DNA of 8,555 nucleotides from an uncultured Flavobacteriales bacterium (GCA_938003665.1 CALKYI010000079.1:1-8555), one strand, 5' to 3'; counted from the stretch's first letter, positions 1 to 7,357 are shown. Notes: a model not told the origin generated them from the letters alone. Numbers and translations are program-made.

Positions 1-1353
1 ATGGATGGCAGTTCCGGTTACGATGTGACGGGTATGTGGGGCGGGCTGATTGTATGTGGGGACGGCGCGTTGAATACCTTCGATGGCAACGACGAAGCCG
101 AAGGGGTGATGGACGCAACGGGCCAAAATCGCCATGTGTATGGAGGAGACGGTACCATGTTTCCTTCGTCGGGTGTGCTCCGCTATTTGAGCTTGCGCCA
201 TGCTTCTACGTCTCTGGGCATCAGCCAGTTTGAAAACGGATTGGAGACCAATGCGTTGACGTTGTGCGGTGTTGGACCGGAGACCACGGTGGAATACATC
301 GAAGCCGTGGCGAGCGGCGATGACGGTGTGCAAATCTTTGGTGGGCTGGTCAATGTGCGGTACCTCGGGCTGGCATTCAACAAGGAAGATGGATTGGAAT
401 ACGACCAAGGCTGGCAAGGCAACGGGCAGTTCATTTTTTCCATTACCGATGAACTCAATGGCGCTGGTGAGCACGGGGGTGATTACGAAGGCGACGACTA
501 CGAAGAATTTGATGTCGACATGACCTTTATGCCGTACTCGAACCCCATGTTGCATAACCAGACGTACATCGGGAAAGGGGCGGCCACAGCCATTCGGATG
601 CACAATGGGGCCGGGGTACGCATGTACAACAGCCTTTTTGCCCATTACGGCTTGGGCATTGACTTCGAGGATGAAGACCCGTGTGATGCGTGGGAGTTGT
701 TTCTCTTTGGAGAGACGCAAATTCACAACAATCGGTTCTGGGCCATCGGGGATTCATCGGGCATCGCCGAAATGATCCTGTACAACGAAGGGTTTGTCTT
801 CAATGGCCAGGAGGAAATTGAGGCTCACTTCATCGAAAACAACAACTATGCGGCAGATCCACAGTTCGATGCGGAGTTTGCCTCAGCGGCGGGGCACATC
901 ACCGATGCCATCAATTTGGCGCCTTCTGTGGATTCCAATTTCGTAGTGACTTCTGAATACTTGGCTGCAGACCCCTGGTTCACCCCGGTCGATTACATCG
1001 GTGCCTTCCATCCGGATGGTTCGAATTGGTTGACATGCTGGACGTACATGGAACAGCTGGGTTTGTTCGGGGAGTGGGTTGATCCCGAAATAACCGTCGC
1101 AGGATGCACGTACGATTTCGCGTGCAATTACAATCCCGAGGCGACTGTGGACGATGGATCTTGTGAAGTCACATCGTGCGCAGGGTGCACGTGGCCAGAG
1201 GCCGAGAATTACGACCCCAACGCTCTGTGGGATGACGGATCATGCCAATTGCCGGCGTCGAGTTCTTGTCCCGAAGACATCAACCACGACGGCCAAGTGA
1301 ATACGGGTGACCTCCTTATGTTTTTGGGGGCATTCGGTATGATTTGTCCGTGA
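1..1353 (+). CDS. Secreted beta-helix-like surface protein with DDGSC repeats and dockerin-like end (5' truncated)
   Basis: The last 450 residues of a probable large exported protein; no enzymatic function is assigned. Residues 11-19 (GMWGGLIVCG region), 57-68 (SGVLRYLSLRHA), 87-103 (LTLCGVGPETTVEYIEAV region), 105-115 (SGDDGVQIFGG) and 130-144 (DGLEYDQGWQGNGQF) match a pattern I know from Bacteroidota secreted proteins: WGGLI, then SGVLRY, then GVG-TTVEY, then DD-EWFGG, probably a right-handed beta-helix. The C-terminus carries two DDGSC repeats (residues 368-388 and 395-415) and a calcium-loop motif (426-437), ending at 450. Members of this family normally begin with a signal peptide and a 'value/ground' beta-helix leader. 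Neither is present here, so the ATG at base 1 is probably an internal Met at the window edge and the true start lies upstream. No type IX secretion C-terminal domain of the usual 70-80 residues is recognisable. The stop abuts that of the convergent gene. The family is fairly sure; the role (adhesion, carbohydrate or calcium binding) is unknown. Confidence 0.85.
   Translation: MDGSSGYDVTGMWGGLIVCGDGALNTFDGNDEAEGVMDATGQNRHVYGGDGTMFPSSGVLRYLSLRHASTSLGISQFENGLETNALTLCGVGPETTVEYIEAVASGDDGVQIFGGLVNVRYLGLAFNKEDGLEYDQGWQGNGQFIFSITDELNGAGEHGGDYEGDDYEEFDVDMTFMPYSNPMLHNQTYIGKGAATAIRMHNGAGVRMYNSLFAHYGLGIDFEDEDPCDAWELFLFGETQIHNNRFWAIGDSSGIAEMILYNEGFVFNGQEEIEAHFIENNNYAADPQFDAEFASAAGHITDAINLAPSVDSNFVVTSEYLAADPWFTPVDYIGAFHPDGSNWLTCWTYMEQLGLFGEWVDPEITVAGCTYDFACNYNPEATVDDGSCEVTSCAGCTWPEAENYDPNALWDDGSCQLPASSSCPEDINHDGQVNTGDLLMFLGAFGMICP
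1102..1245 (+). repeat. Two Cys-rich 'GCT...NYNP/NYDP...DDGSC' protein repeats
   Basis: Within the first gene, residues 368-388 and 395-415 repeat the pattern G-C-T, then N-Y-[ND]-P, then D-D-G-S-C. Each is 21 residues long, and they are separated by six residues that include an extra Cys. Such modules are common near the C-termini of secreted proteins in marine Bacteroidota. The acidic DDGS and paired Cys suggest a small calcium- or disulfide-stabilised unit, but that is inference. Confidence 0.75.
1276..1311 (+). other. Dockerin-like EF-hand calcium loop
   Basis: Encodes residues 426-437, DINHDGQVNTGD. Asp/Asn occur at positions 1, 3, 5 and 12, Gly at 6 and Val at 8, the pattern of a dockerin type I or EF-hand loop. 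It is followed by a hydrophobic helix-like LLMFLGAFG and a final Cys-Pro. Only one loop is present, whereas classical dockerins have two, so this is best called dockerin-like. Confidence 0.65.
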
Positions 1354-2430
1354 TCAGCTAGAAGTCGCTGGTTGATAGCGAATGCCGATGAACGGGTAGT
1401 CGGCCCGCAACCGAAAAGAGCGCAGCCCCAATTCAATGGCCCAAGACGGACGGACATCGTACGCCAAGATGGCCTGCAAATGCCGTCGACCGAGGGCTTC
1501 ATCTGGGTGGGTCCAAACCCACCCCTGGAGCAGCATCAAATGGGCAAGTCCAAAATTCAGATTGACCCCGGCGAGGCTTGAAAATTGAAGTTTCTGCGCC
1601 ATCGTCAATGGAATGTCACTGAATTGCCGCAGGCTTTGGTTGTGGGCGAGGTCGAACGCTAGGGTCCATTCGTGGGTGGCATCGGCGCGTTTGAGGGCAT
1701 AGGCACCGGCACTGATGGTGGGGTGGAGCACGCCGCCCGGTAAGTTGATGTCCCGTGCACCCGCTCGTGCTGCGATTGCCCATCGCCAACCCTCTGCTCG
1801 GTCGTAGGCCTCTGCGAATCTAGATTCCTTGAATTGGTGGGAAGTTGCCCATCCGGCACGGGCGTGAATGTGGAGGTTGTTCACTCCTAAATTGGGCAAA
1901 GCCAACGCACCATTTGAAAAATGGGTCAAGCCAGCACCTAGCGCGATCCATCCCTCTTCGCGTTGAACCACGTGAACCGAAGTGCCCAAGTGGATTCCTG
2001 CATTGAGTCGGGTGCCAATGGCAATGGACAATGGGCGTTCCACGGGATCGTACGGTGCCGATGACCACCCAACCCCCGTACCCAATTCGAGGTGCCACCG
2101 CGAACGAATCGGCAAAGCCACCAGCCAAATGGCGCTCGCCATGTCCCCCAATTCTTCACTGCCTCCATTCAGCCACTCCACCTGTACGCCCTGCCAAACC
2201 AAGCCGTGTTGGCTCCAGTTCTGCCGCCAACCTGTTGTGTCCCAGTTGCCAATGCGGGCGTTCAACCCGCGCGAATGCCCGGTGACCAGGGCGAGCATTT
2301 CACTGCGATGGGGCAGGGCATAGCCCAAACTGGCACCGGCACTCATGGTGGTCTGTTGGGCCTGGAGTGGCGCCACTGCTAAAAGGCAGAGCCAGAAGCC
2401 AAGCTGTCGGATGATTCGCGCGGGTGCCAT
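1354..2430 (-). CDS. PagL/acyloxyacyl hydrolase-like outer-membrane beta-barrel
   Basis: A 358-residue outer-membrane protein probably related to lipid A 3-O-deacylases (PagL family), which remove an ester-linked acyl chain from lipid A. Residues 1-24 form a signal peptide: basic start (R5, R8), hydrophobic core, and a likely cut after LQA-24. The mature part has alternating hydrophobic/polar stretches rich in Gly and aromatic residues, typical of barrel strands. The key motif is THFSNGALALPNLGVNN at 169-185, giving H170 and S172, which correspond to the catalytic His-x-Ser of PagL. The third catalytic residue of Pseudomonas PagL is Glu, fourteen residues after the His; here that position is N184. 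The last strand ends FIGIRYQ. The protein is much longer than Pseudomonas PagL, which is common for Bacteroidota homologues. The ATG at 2430 gives the complete signal peptide. It is divergent from mazG. Fold assignment is fairly sure; enzyme activity is uncertain. Confidence 0.78.
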   Translation of the reverse strand: MAPARIIRQLGFWLCLLAVAPLQAQQTTMSAGASLGYALPHRSEMLALVTGHSRGLNARIGNWDTTGWRQNWSQHGLVWQGVQVEWLNGGSEELGDMASAIWLVALPIRSRWHLELGTGVGWSSAPYDPVERPLSIAIGTRLNAGIHLGTSVHVVQREEGWIALGAGLTHFSNGALALPNLGVNNLHIHARAGWATSHQFKESRFAEAYDRAEGWRWAIAARAGARDINLPGGVLHPTISAGAYALKRADATHEWTLAFDLAHNQSLRQFSDIPLTMAQKLQFSSLAGVNLNFGLAHLMLLQGWVWTHPDEALGRRHLQAILAYDVRPSWAIELGLRSFRLRADYPFIGIRYQPATSS

Positions 2431-2437
2431 CGTCGTC

Positions 2438-2445
2438 CGAAGTTA
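2438..2445 (-). promoter_or_regulatory. Weak Bacteroidota -7-like element for the PagL-like gene
   Basis: On the minus strand the sequence reads TAACTTCG, seven nucleotides before the ATG of the PagL-like gene. It differs from the Bacteroidota -7 consensus TAnnTTTG at one fixed position. No TTG -33 element is visible at the usual distance, so this is a weak call supported mainly by its position in the 35-bp divergent gap. Confidence 0.25.
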
Positions 2446-2453
2446 GCAAGGCA

Positions 2454-2461
2454 TACCTTTG
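2454..2461 (+). promoter_or_regulatory. Bacteroidota -7 promoter element (TACCTTTG) for mazG
   Basis: TACCTTTG is an exact match to the Bacteroidota sigma-A -7 consensus TAnnTTTG. It ends four nucleotides before the mazG ATG at 2466, so transcription would begin at or very near the start codon and the mRNA would be leaderless or nearly so. No -33 TTG is seen about 19 bp upstream, which lowers confidence. Confidence 0.5.
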
Positions 2462-2465
2462 CCGC

Positions 2466-3281
2466 ATGCACAGCACCGAAGAGAAATTAGCCGCCTTTGA
2501 ACGGCTGTTGAAGATCATGGGTGAATTGCGCAAGCAATGCCCATGGGACCGCAAGCAAACGTTTGAAACGTTGCGCCATTTGACAATTGAAGAGACGTAC
2601 GAGTTGTCGGAGGCCATCATGGACGCGGATGTGGATGAAATTCGGAAAGAGACAGGTGACCTTCTGTTGCACATGGTTTTCTACGCTCAAATCGCCAGCG
2701 AAACACCACGGGACCAAGGTGGGTGGGACATCGCAGATAGCCTAAACGGAATTTGCGACAAACTCATCGACCGCCACCCGCACATTTATGGCGATGTCGA
2801 GGCCAATGACGAGGAAACGGTGAAGGCCAATTGGGAACAACTGAAGCTCAAGGAGGGGAAAAAATCGGTGCTCGAAGGTGTCCCCAAAGGACTGCCCAGT
2901 TTGGTCAAGGCGTACCGCATTCAAGACAAAGTTCGCGGTGTGGGTTTTGACTGGGAACACGCTGGTCAAGTGTGGGACAAAGTGCAAGAAGAGCTCGCGG
3001 AGTTTCAGGCCGAGGTGGATGTTGATGCCGACCGTGCAACGGATGAGTTTGGGGACGTGCTATTCGCCTTGGTCAACTACGCGCGATTCAAAGGCATCAA
3101 TCCGGACGAAGCCCTCGAACGGACCAACCGCCGGTTTCAAGCCCGTTTTCAGCACATGGAAGCGGCGATTCAGGCCGATGCCTCGGCGGGGGGTAAATCC
3201 ATGGCTGAGATGTCCCTGAAGGAGCTCGACGCATACTGGGACCAAGCCAAGTCAGCTCTTTCGTCAGTCTCCAGCAAATGA
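2466..3281 (+). CDS. mazG: Nucleoside triphosphate pyrophosphohydrolase MazG
   Basis: A cytoplasmic house-cleaning enzyme that hydrolyses (d)NTPs to NMP and pyrophosphate. It is 271 residues, close to the E. coli protein. The N-terminal half has the conserved CPWDRKQT (25-32) and the metal-binding EEx2E/ExxD motif, E42, E43, E46, E62 and D65. The C-terminal half repeats it: E175, E176, E179, E194 and D197 (region KVQEELAEF through DEFGDVLFALVNYARF). This two-domain layout is that of full-length MazG, and the metal ligands are intact in both halves. I chose the ATG at 2466 because homologues begin near here and a TACCTTTG element sits just upstream. An in-frame GTG at 2424 would run into the divergent gene and add an unconserved leader. 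The stop overlaps the start of the downstream lipoprotein gene (ATGA), suggesting co-translation. Confidence 0.95.
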   Translation: MHSTEEKLAAFERLLKIMGELRKQCPWDRKQTFETLRHLTIEETYELSEAIMDADVDEIRKETGDLLLHMVFYAQIASETPRDQGGWDIADSLNGICDKLIDRHPHIYGDVEANDEETVKANWEQLKLKEGKKSVLEGVPKGLPSLVKAYRIQDKVRGVGFDWEHAGQVWDKVQEELAEFQAEVDVDADRATDEFGDVLFALVNYARFKGINPDEALERTNRRFQARFQHMEAAIQADASAGGKSMAEMSLKELDAYWDQAKSALSSVSSK

Positions 3282-4042
3282 ACAGCATATGCATTGGACG
3301 CTCGCTGTGCTTAACGGGCCTGATTGTGTTCGGGCTGATGGGATGCGACCGGCCTGATGCGCCAGCTTGCCTGATGCGGGCAGGGGATTATGTGGAGATC
3401 GTGGAGACCTTCAGCGATGCTCCTCTTGGGTTGAAGCTGTACAACCACATGAATGTGGTGTTGGAACCATGGGATTCTACAGAGATTGAGTTGGTGTGGA
3501 GCGGTCCCGAGCATGTACTGGCTCACCGTTGGTCGGCGTGGGAAGGAGAAGTGTTGGAGTTGGGCCACGAGGATCGCTGCCAGTGGATGCGCGACCTCGG
3601 CGTCAATGTTGGACTGACCATTCGCACCCCAATCATCCCGGAAATTGCGCTGCACGGTCAAGGGCGCTTCGATGCGGCGCTGGAGGATTCGACGGTAGCG
3701 GTGGCCATCGACGCGTGGGCATATGCGGGTTACCTCAATCTAGCCTGCCAGTTGGACAGCTTGACCATTCGTTTGCATGCAGGCGCTAGCAGTGCGGTTG
3801 CCAAGGGTACGGCCGGCACGGTATCGCTGTTCGCATCGGGGTTGTCTGCAGTCGATGCGGGGGCTTTGCGCTCTGAGCGAGCCTTCGTGAACCAGTCTGC
3901 ACACCCTCCCTTGCACTTCCAGGCTACGGAATATGCGTATGTGGAATTGAACAGCCATGGCAATGTGGTAGGGCAGCTTCCAGAACCGTTGGAATACCAG
4001 GTGGTTCGCAATGGGAGTGGAGACTTGATCTGGACGGATTGA
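3278..4042 (+). CDS. GIN-domain (DUF2807) lipoprotein
   Basis: A 254-residue predicted lipoprotein of unknown function. The N-terminus has a hydrophobic stretch ending in lipobox LMGC (20-23), with C23 the lipidated residue. From about residue 40 it follows the pattern of DUF2807/GIN ('putative auto-transporter adhesin head') proteins: LGLKLYNHMNVVLEPWDS near the start, then EDRCQWMRD (corresponding to the family's NRCNWLR-type motif), then LTIRTPIIPEIALHGQG, then repeated short beta segments (SLTIRLHAGASSAVAKG, TVSLFASGLSAVDAG). These suggest a stacked beta-solenoid. The start ATG overlaps the mazG stop by four bases, so it probably depends on mazG transcription and translational coupling. 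Cellular location is inferred to be the envelope. There is no acidic SDDDD-type surface export signal directly after the Cys; the sequence is DRPDAP. The family match is from memory of its motifs. Confidence 0.82.
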   Translation: MNSICIGRSLCLTGLIVFGLMGCDRPDAPACLMRAGDYVEIVETFSDAPLGLKLYNHMNVVLEPWDSTEIELVWSGPEHVLAHRWSAWEGEVLELGHEDRCQWMRDLGVNVGLTIRTPIIPEIALHGQGRFDAALEDSTVAVAIDAWAYAGYLNLACQLDSLTIRLHAGASSAVAKGTAGTVSLFASGLSAVDAGALRSERAFVNQSAHPPLHFQATEYAYVELNSHGNVVGQLPEPLEYQVVRNGSGDLIWTD

Positions 4043-4093
4043 ACATGTCCATTTCTGTCGGGGTTGATGTAAATTGTTGACCTATTCTTTACC

Positions 4094-6472
4094 ATGGCTC
4101 AGAACCTATTCCGCATGGCTGCATTGGGAGTCCTCATCGGGACCTTTGCAGTTTCATTTTCCTCGGCACAGCAAACCCTGCAGGATGTGCCAACCCAAGT
4201 CAATGAAAGCAAATTCAAGCAGCTCGGCCAAGAGTTGCCGACGCCGAACGTATACCGTACGGCGAGCGGAGCACCGGGGCATGAGTATTGGCAACAACAG
4301 GTAGATTACAACATCCAAGTGACCTTGGACGATGAAAACCAGCGCATTGATGGAGAAGAGCGAATTCTCTACAAGAACAACAGTCCTGATGAGTTGCGCT
4401 ACCTGTGGTTGCAGCTTGACCAAAACGTTCGGGCGTTGGACAGCGACAGTTACAAGATTCGGGAATCCCGCATCAACGGACGAAGCAGCTTCGGTTCGAT
4501 TCAAGGCCTTGAGCCCTCCTTCGACGGTGGATTCAAGATCCAGTACGTCGGGGATGAAACCGGCAAGCCGCTGAAGTACACCATCAACAAGACGATGATG
4601 CGCATTGATTTGCCGCGTCCGCTTAAGCCCGGAGGAACGTTTGTATTTGATGTGGCTTGGTGGTACAACATCAACGACCGCATGAAAGACGGCGGCCGCA
4701 GCGGCTACGAGTACTTTGAGGACGAGGACAACTACCTCTACACCATTGCACAATTCTACCCCCGATTGGTGGTGTACATGGACAATGAAGGATGGCAGAA
4801 CAAACAGTTCCTGGGCTCCGGAGAATTCACGTTGAATTTTGGCGACTATCACGTGGAAATCACAGTCCCTGCGGATCATGTAGTGGCTTCAACCGGTGTT
4901 TTGAAAAACGAGAAAGCCGTTCTGACCCCAACACAGCGGAAACGCTTGCAGCAGGCGCGTAAGACCTACGATCAGCCCGTGATGATTGTCAATGAGGAAG
5001 AGGCTCGAACGGCAGAACAGGAGAAGAAGTCTGGAACCAAAACCTGGATTTTTGACGCCGAAAATGTGCGCGATTTTGGCTGGGCTTCCAGCCGTAAGTT
5101 CATCTGGGATGCGATGGCGGTTAAGGTGGGCAACAAGTCGCCGCTTGCGATGAGTTTTTACCCCAAGGAAGGCAATCCCTTGTGGGAGCAGTATTCCACC
5201 AAGGCAGTGGCCCAGACGCTCAAGACCTACTCGAAATTCACCATTGACTACCCCTATCCGGTGGCCATCTCTGTGCACACGAAGTGGATTGGCATGGAAT
5301 ACCCGATGATCTGCTTCAACGGTGGACGTCCTGAACCGGACGGTACGTACACGGAGCGCACGAAGATTGGAATGATTTCCGTGATCATTCATGAAGTGGG
5401 GCACAATTTCTTCCCCATGATCATCAATTCGGATGAGCGCCAATGGACGTGGATGGACGAGGGGTTGAACACGTTTGTGCAGTACTTGACGGAGAAGGAA
5501 TTTGACCGCGATTACCCAACCCGTCGAGGCGCAGCGCGGGACATTCGCAATTACATGGGAGGTGACAAGTCACGAATCAGTCCCATCATGACCAATTCTG
5601 AATCGATCTATCAATTTGGTAACAACGCTTACGGCAAGCCCGCTACCGCGCTGAACATCTTGCGCGAGACGGTCATGGGCCGCGAACTGTTCGATTACGC
5701 GTTCAAAGAATACTCTCGTCGTTGGGCCTTCAAGCACCCGTCACCGGCCGATTTCTTCCGCACCATGGAGGATGCTTCCGGCGTGGACTTGGACTGGTTC
5801 TGGCGCGGATGGTTCTATTCTACGGATCACGTGGACATTGCCCTCGACGACGTTAAGTGGTACCAAATCGACACCCAAGATCCTGAAGTAGAAGTGGCGT
5901 TCGAACGAGCAGCAGCTGCAAGTGAGCCAGCGGACATCGCTTTGATTCGCGATGAGGAATTCATCCCCACGTCGTACATCGAGGCCGATCCGACCTTGAA
6001 TGATTTCTACACCACAACCGACCCGTTCATGGTGTTGGAGTTGGACAAGGTGGAATACGAAGAGCGCATGGCCCAATTGTCCGAGGACGAAAAGGCGTTG
6101 CTAGCGAGTGGCAAGAACTACTACGAAATTACTTTCCGAAACGAAGGGGGATTGGTGATGCCATTGATTCTTCAGTTCGAATACGAAGACGGTTCAAAGG
6201 AAGTGCGCCGCATTCCTGCGGAGATCTGGAAAATGAGCGAGCCCACAGTGACCAAGGTGTTTGTCACCGAACAGCCTGCCGCTCAGATTACACTTGACCC
6301 GTTGCTGGAGACGGCCGACGTTGACATGAACGACAACTACTGGCCACCTCGTCCCCAGCCGACGCGCTTTGAATTGTTCAAATCCGAGCGTGGGCGCCGT
6401 GGCAGCGGTGGTGGGGAGAACCCCATGCAGCGTGCCCGACGAGACGCAGAAATGCAGAACGGGGGAGAGTAA
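4094..6472 (+). CDS. Exported M1-family zinc metallopeptidase
   Basis: A 792-residue aminopeptidase-type enzyme (gluzincin, family M1) likely to trim peptides in the periplasm or outside the cell. Residues 1-25 form a signal peptide with a likely cut after SSA-25. An N-terminal beta domain (about 45-290) precedes the catalytic domain. The exopeptidase-type motif GMEYP is at 400-404, the zinc motif HEVGH at 433-437, and the third ligand E456 in WMDEGLN lies exactly 18 residues on, giving HExxH-x18-E. Y513 in NNAYGK is the probable transition-state tyrosine. A beta-rich C-terminal part includes TADVDMNDNYWPP, a motif I associate with Bacteroidota M1 homologues, and the protein ends in a basic, Gly-rich tail (about 768-792). 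No type IX sorting domain is seen. The ATG at 4094 keeps R7 in the signal peptide; M8 is a less likely start. It lies 51 bp after the lipoprotein gene, so it may have its own promoter. Its stop abuts the convergent transporter stop. Confidence 0.94.
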   Translation: MAQNLFRMAALGVLIGTFAVSFSSAQQTLQDVPTQVNESKFKQLGQELPTPNVYRTASGAPGHEYWQQQVDYNIQVTLDDENQRIDGEERILYKNNSPDELRYLWLQLDQNVRALDSDSYKIRESRINGRSSFGSIQGLEPSFDGGFKIQYVGDETGKPLKYTINKTMMRIDLPRPLKPGGTFVFDVAWWYNINDRMKDGGRSGYEYFEDEDNYLYTIAQFYPRLVVYMDNEGWQNKQFLGSGEFTLNFGDYHVEITVPADHVVASTGVLKNEKAVLTPTQRKRLQQARKTYDQPVMIVNEEEARTAEQEKKSGTKTWIFDAENVRDFGWASSRKFIWDAMAVKVGNKSPLAMSFYPKEGNPLWEQYSTKAVAQTLKTYSKFTIDYPYPVAISVHTKWIGMEYPMICFNGGRPEPDGTYTERTKIGMISVIIHEVGHNFFPMIINSDERQWTWMDEGLNTFVQYLTEKEFDRDYPTRRGAARDIRNYMGGDKSRISPIMTNSESIYQFGNNAYGKPATALNILRETVMGRELFDYAFKEYSRRWAFKHPSPADFFRTMEDASGVDLDWFWRGWFYSTDHVDIALDDVKWYQIDTQDPEVEVAFERAAAASEPADIALIRDEEFIPTSYIEADPTLNDFYTTTDPFMVLELDKVEYEERMAQLSEDEKALLASGKNYYEITFRNEGGLVMPLILQFEYEDGSKEVRRIPAEIWKMSEPTVTKVFVTEQPAAQITLDPLLETADVDMNDNYWPPRPQPTRFELFKSERGRRGSGGGENPMQRARRDAEMQNGGE

Positions 6473-7357
6473 TCAGCTGTTCAGGGTTTCCCACAGTAGC
6501 AATGAGATAACCAGCGCTCCCAAGGCCAACCCAGCTCGGTTGCGTTGATTGAGGCGTTCGCCCAAGAATGCGACCGAGGCGGCAGCGCTGAGCAAAATGA
6601 CGCCGAGGTTGTTGACGGGCATCACACCGCTGCGCGCGAGGTTGATTTTGTCGTAGGTCTCGAGAAGAAAATACAAGGAGCCGAAATTGATGATGCCAAG
6701 GCCGATGCCGGCCAACAAGGTGTTCTTTGATGGAATGCGCAATTGACCTGTGACGGCGAGCCAGGCAGTCCCAGCGATGCACGCTGTGGTCAGGGGCAAG
6801 GAAGCGAACAAATACCGATGTTCAACGGATTGCATGTGGGCTTCTCCTGAGTAGGCGGCGAACATCAAATCAATGCATCCGCTGCCGACAAAAATGACCA
6901 GCGGCACCACCCAACGCACTGCGCCTTGCTGCACCGATCGTTCTTCCTCTTTCCAAGAAGCCAAGACAATGGCGGGGATGGCGAGAGCAATGGCCAAGCC
7001 TTTTTTCCAGGTCAGTGCATCCAATGGGTCGAATGCCAGGAAAATGGCCACGGGCAACACCATGCTCAATTTTGAGGCAATCGATGTGACCGTGAGTCCC
7101 AAGGTTTGCGTAGTTCGGGCGATGAGTTGAAACAAGTAGATGAAGAGCAAGCCCATCCCCAATGCGACCCATACCCATGGCTCCGACTGAACGCTGGTGA
7201 ATAGGCCCGTCCCTCCGCACAGCACCCAACCCAATGCCGCCGCAATGCCGTAGTTGAGCACAATGGCTTGGAGCGTGTGGACACCCCAATGCTCGAAGCG
7301 TTGAAACAGGACAAAAATTCCTGTGGACAGTGCGATGCTGATGAGCAGGTAAATCAC
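6473..7357 (-). CDS. EamA/DMT-superfamily transporter
   Basis: A 294-residue inner-membrane protein with ten predicted membrane helices (roughly 2-18, 28-46, 60-80, 86-108, 118-134, 148-168, 181-203, 213-232, 245-265, 273-289), the 5+5 arrangement of EamA-type drug/metabolite transporters. The stretch TSIASKLSMVLPVAIFLAF in helix 4 and VAFLGERLN after helix 9 fit the internal pseudo-repeat, in which the family often shows a [FL]GERL signature. The substrate cannot be read from the sequence; being last in a folD-ribD-transporter run hints at, but does not show, a vitamin or nucleobase link. The start is GTG at 7355-7357. No ATG precedes it in frame before the ribD stop, and the first helix begins at once. 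The gene is 21 nucleotides after ribD and in the same frame. Confidence 0.85.
   Translation of the reverse strand: MIYLLISIALSTGIFVLFQRFEHWGVHTLQAIVLNYGIAAALGWVLCGGTGLFTSVQSEPWVWVALGMGLLFIYLFQLIARTTQTLGLTVTSIASKLSMVLPVAIFLAFDPLDALTWKKGLAIALAIPAIVLASWKEEERSVQQGAVRWVVPLVIFVGSGCIDLMFAAYSGEAHMQSVEHRYLFASLPLTTACIAGTAWLAVTGQLRIPSKNTLLAGIGLGIINFGSLYFLLETYDKINLARSGVMPVNNLGVILLSAAASVAFLGERLNQRNRAGLALGALVISLLLWETLNS

Noticed and set aside
1..3. ATG at the first base as the true start of the first gene
   Set aside because: The protein begins mid-domain with no signal peptide, so the coincidence with the window edge does not support a real start.
1329..1386. 8-bp inverted repeat GGCATTCG / CGAATGCC flanking the convergent stops
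   Set aside because: The loop is 42 nt, the arms do not extend, and there is no T-run on either side, so it is not a credible terminator and is likely chance.
2424..2465. Upstream in-frame GTG start for mazG at 2424
   Set aside because: It would overlap the start codon of the divergent gene, lie before the TACCTTTG element and add 14 unconserved residues.
4043..4093. Possible promoter before the M1 peptidase: TTG at 4064-4066 and TATTCTTT at 4083-4090
   Set aside because: The spacing (16 nt) is plausible but the second element matches TAnnTTTG poorly. The 51-bp gap may hold a promoter, but I cannot identify it with confidence.
4154..4879. Open reading frame of 241 codons on the minus strand inside the M1 peptidase gene
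   Set aside because: Entirely antisense to a strongly supported gene. Its translation has no recognisable motif and reflects the codon bias of the real gene.
4889..5443. Open reading frame of 184 codons on the minus strand over the peptidase active-site region
   Set aside because: A shadow of the conserved HExxH region on the other strand; His/Arg-rich translation with no domain.
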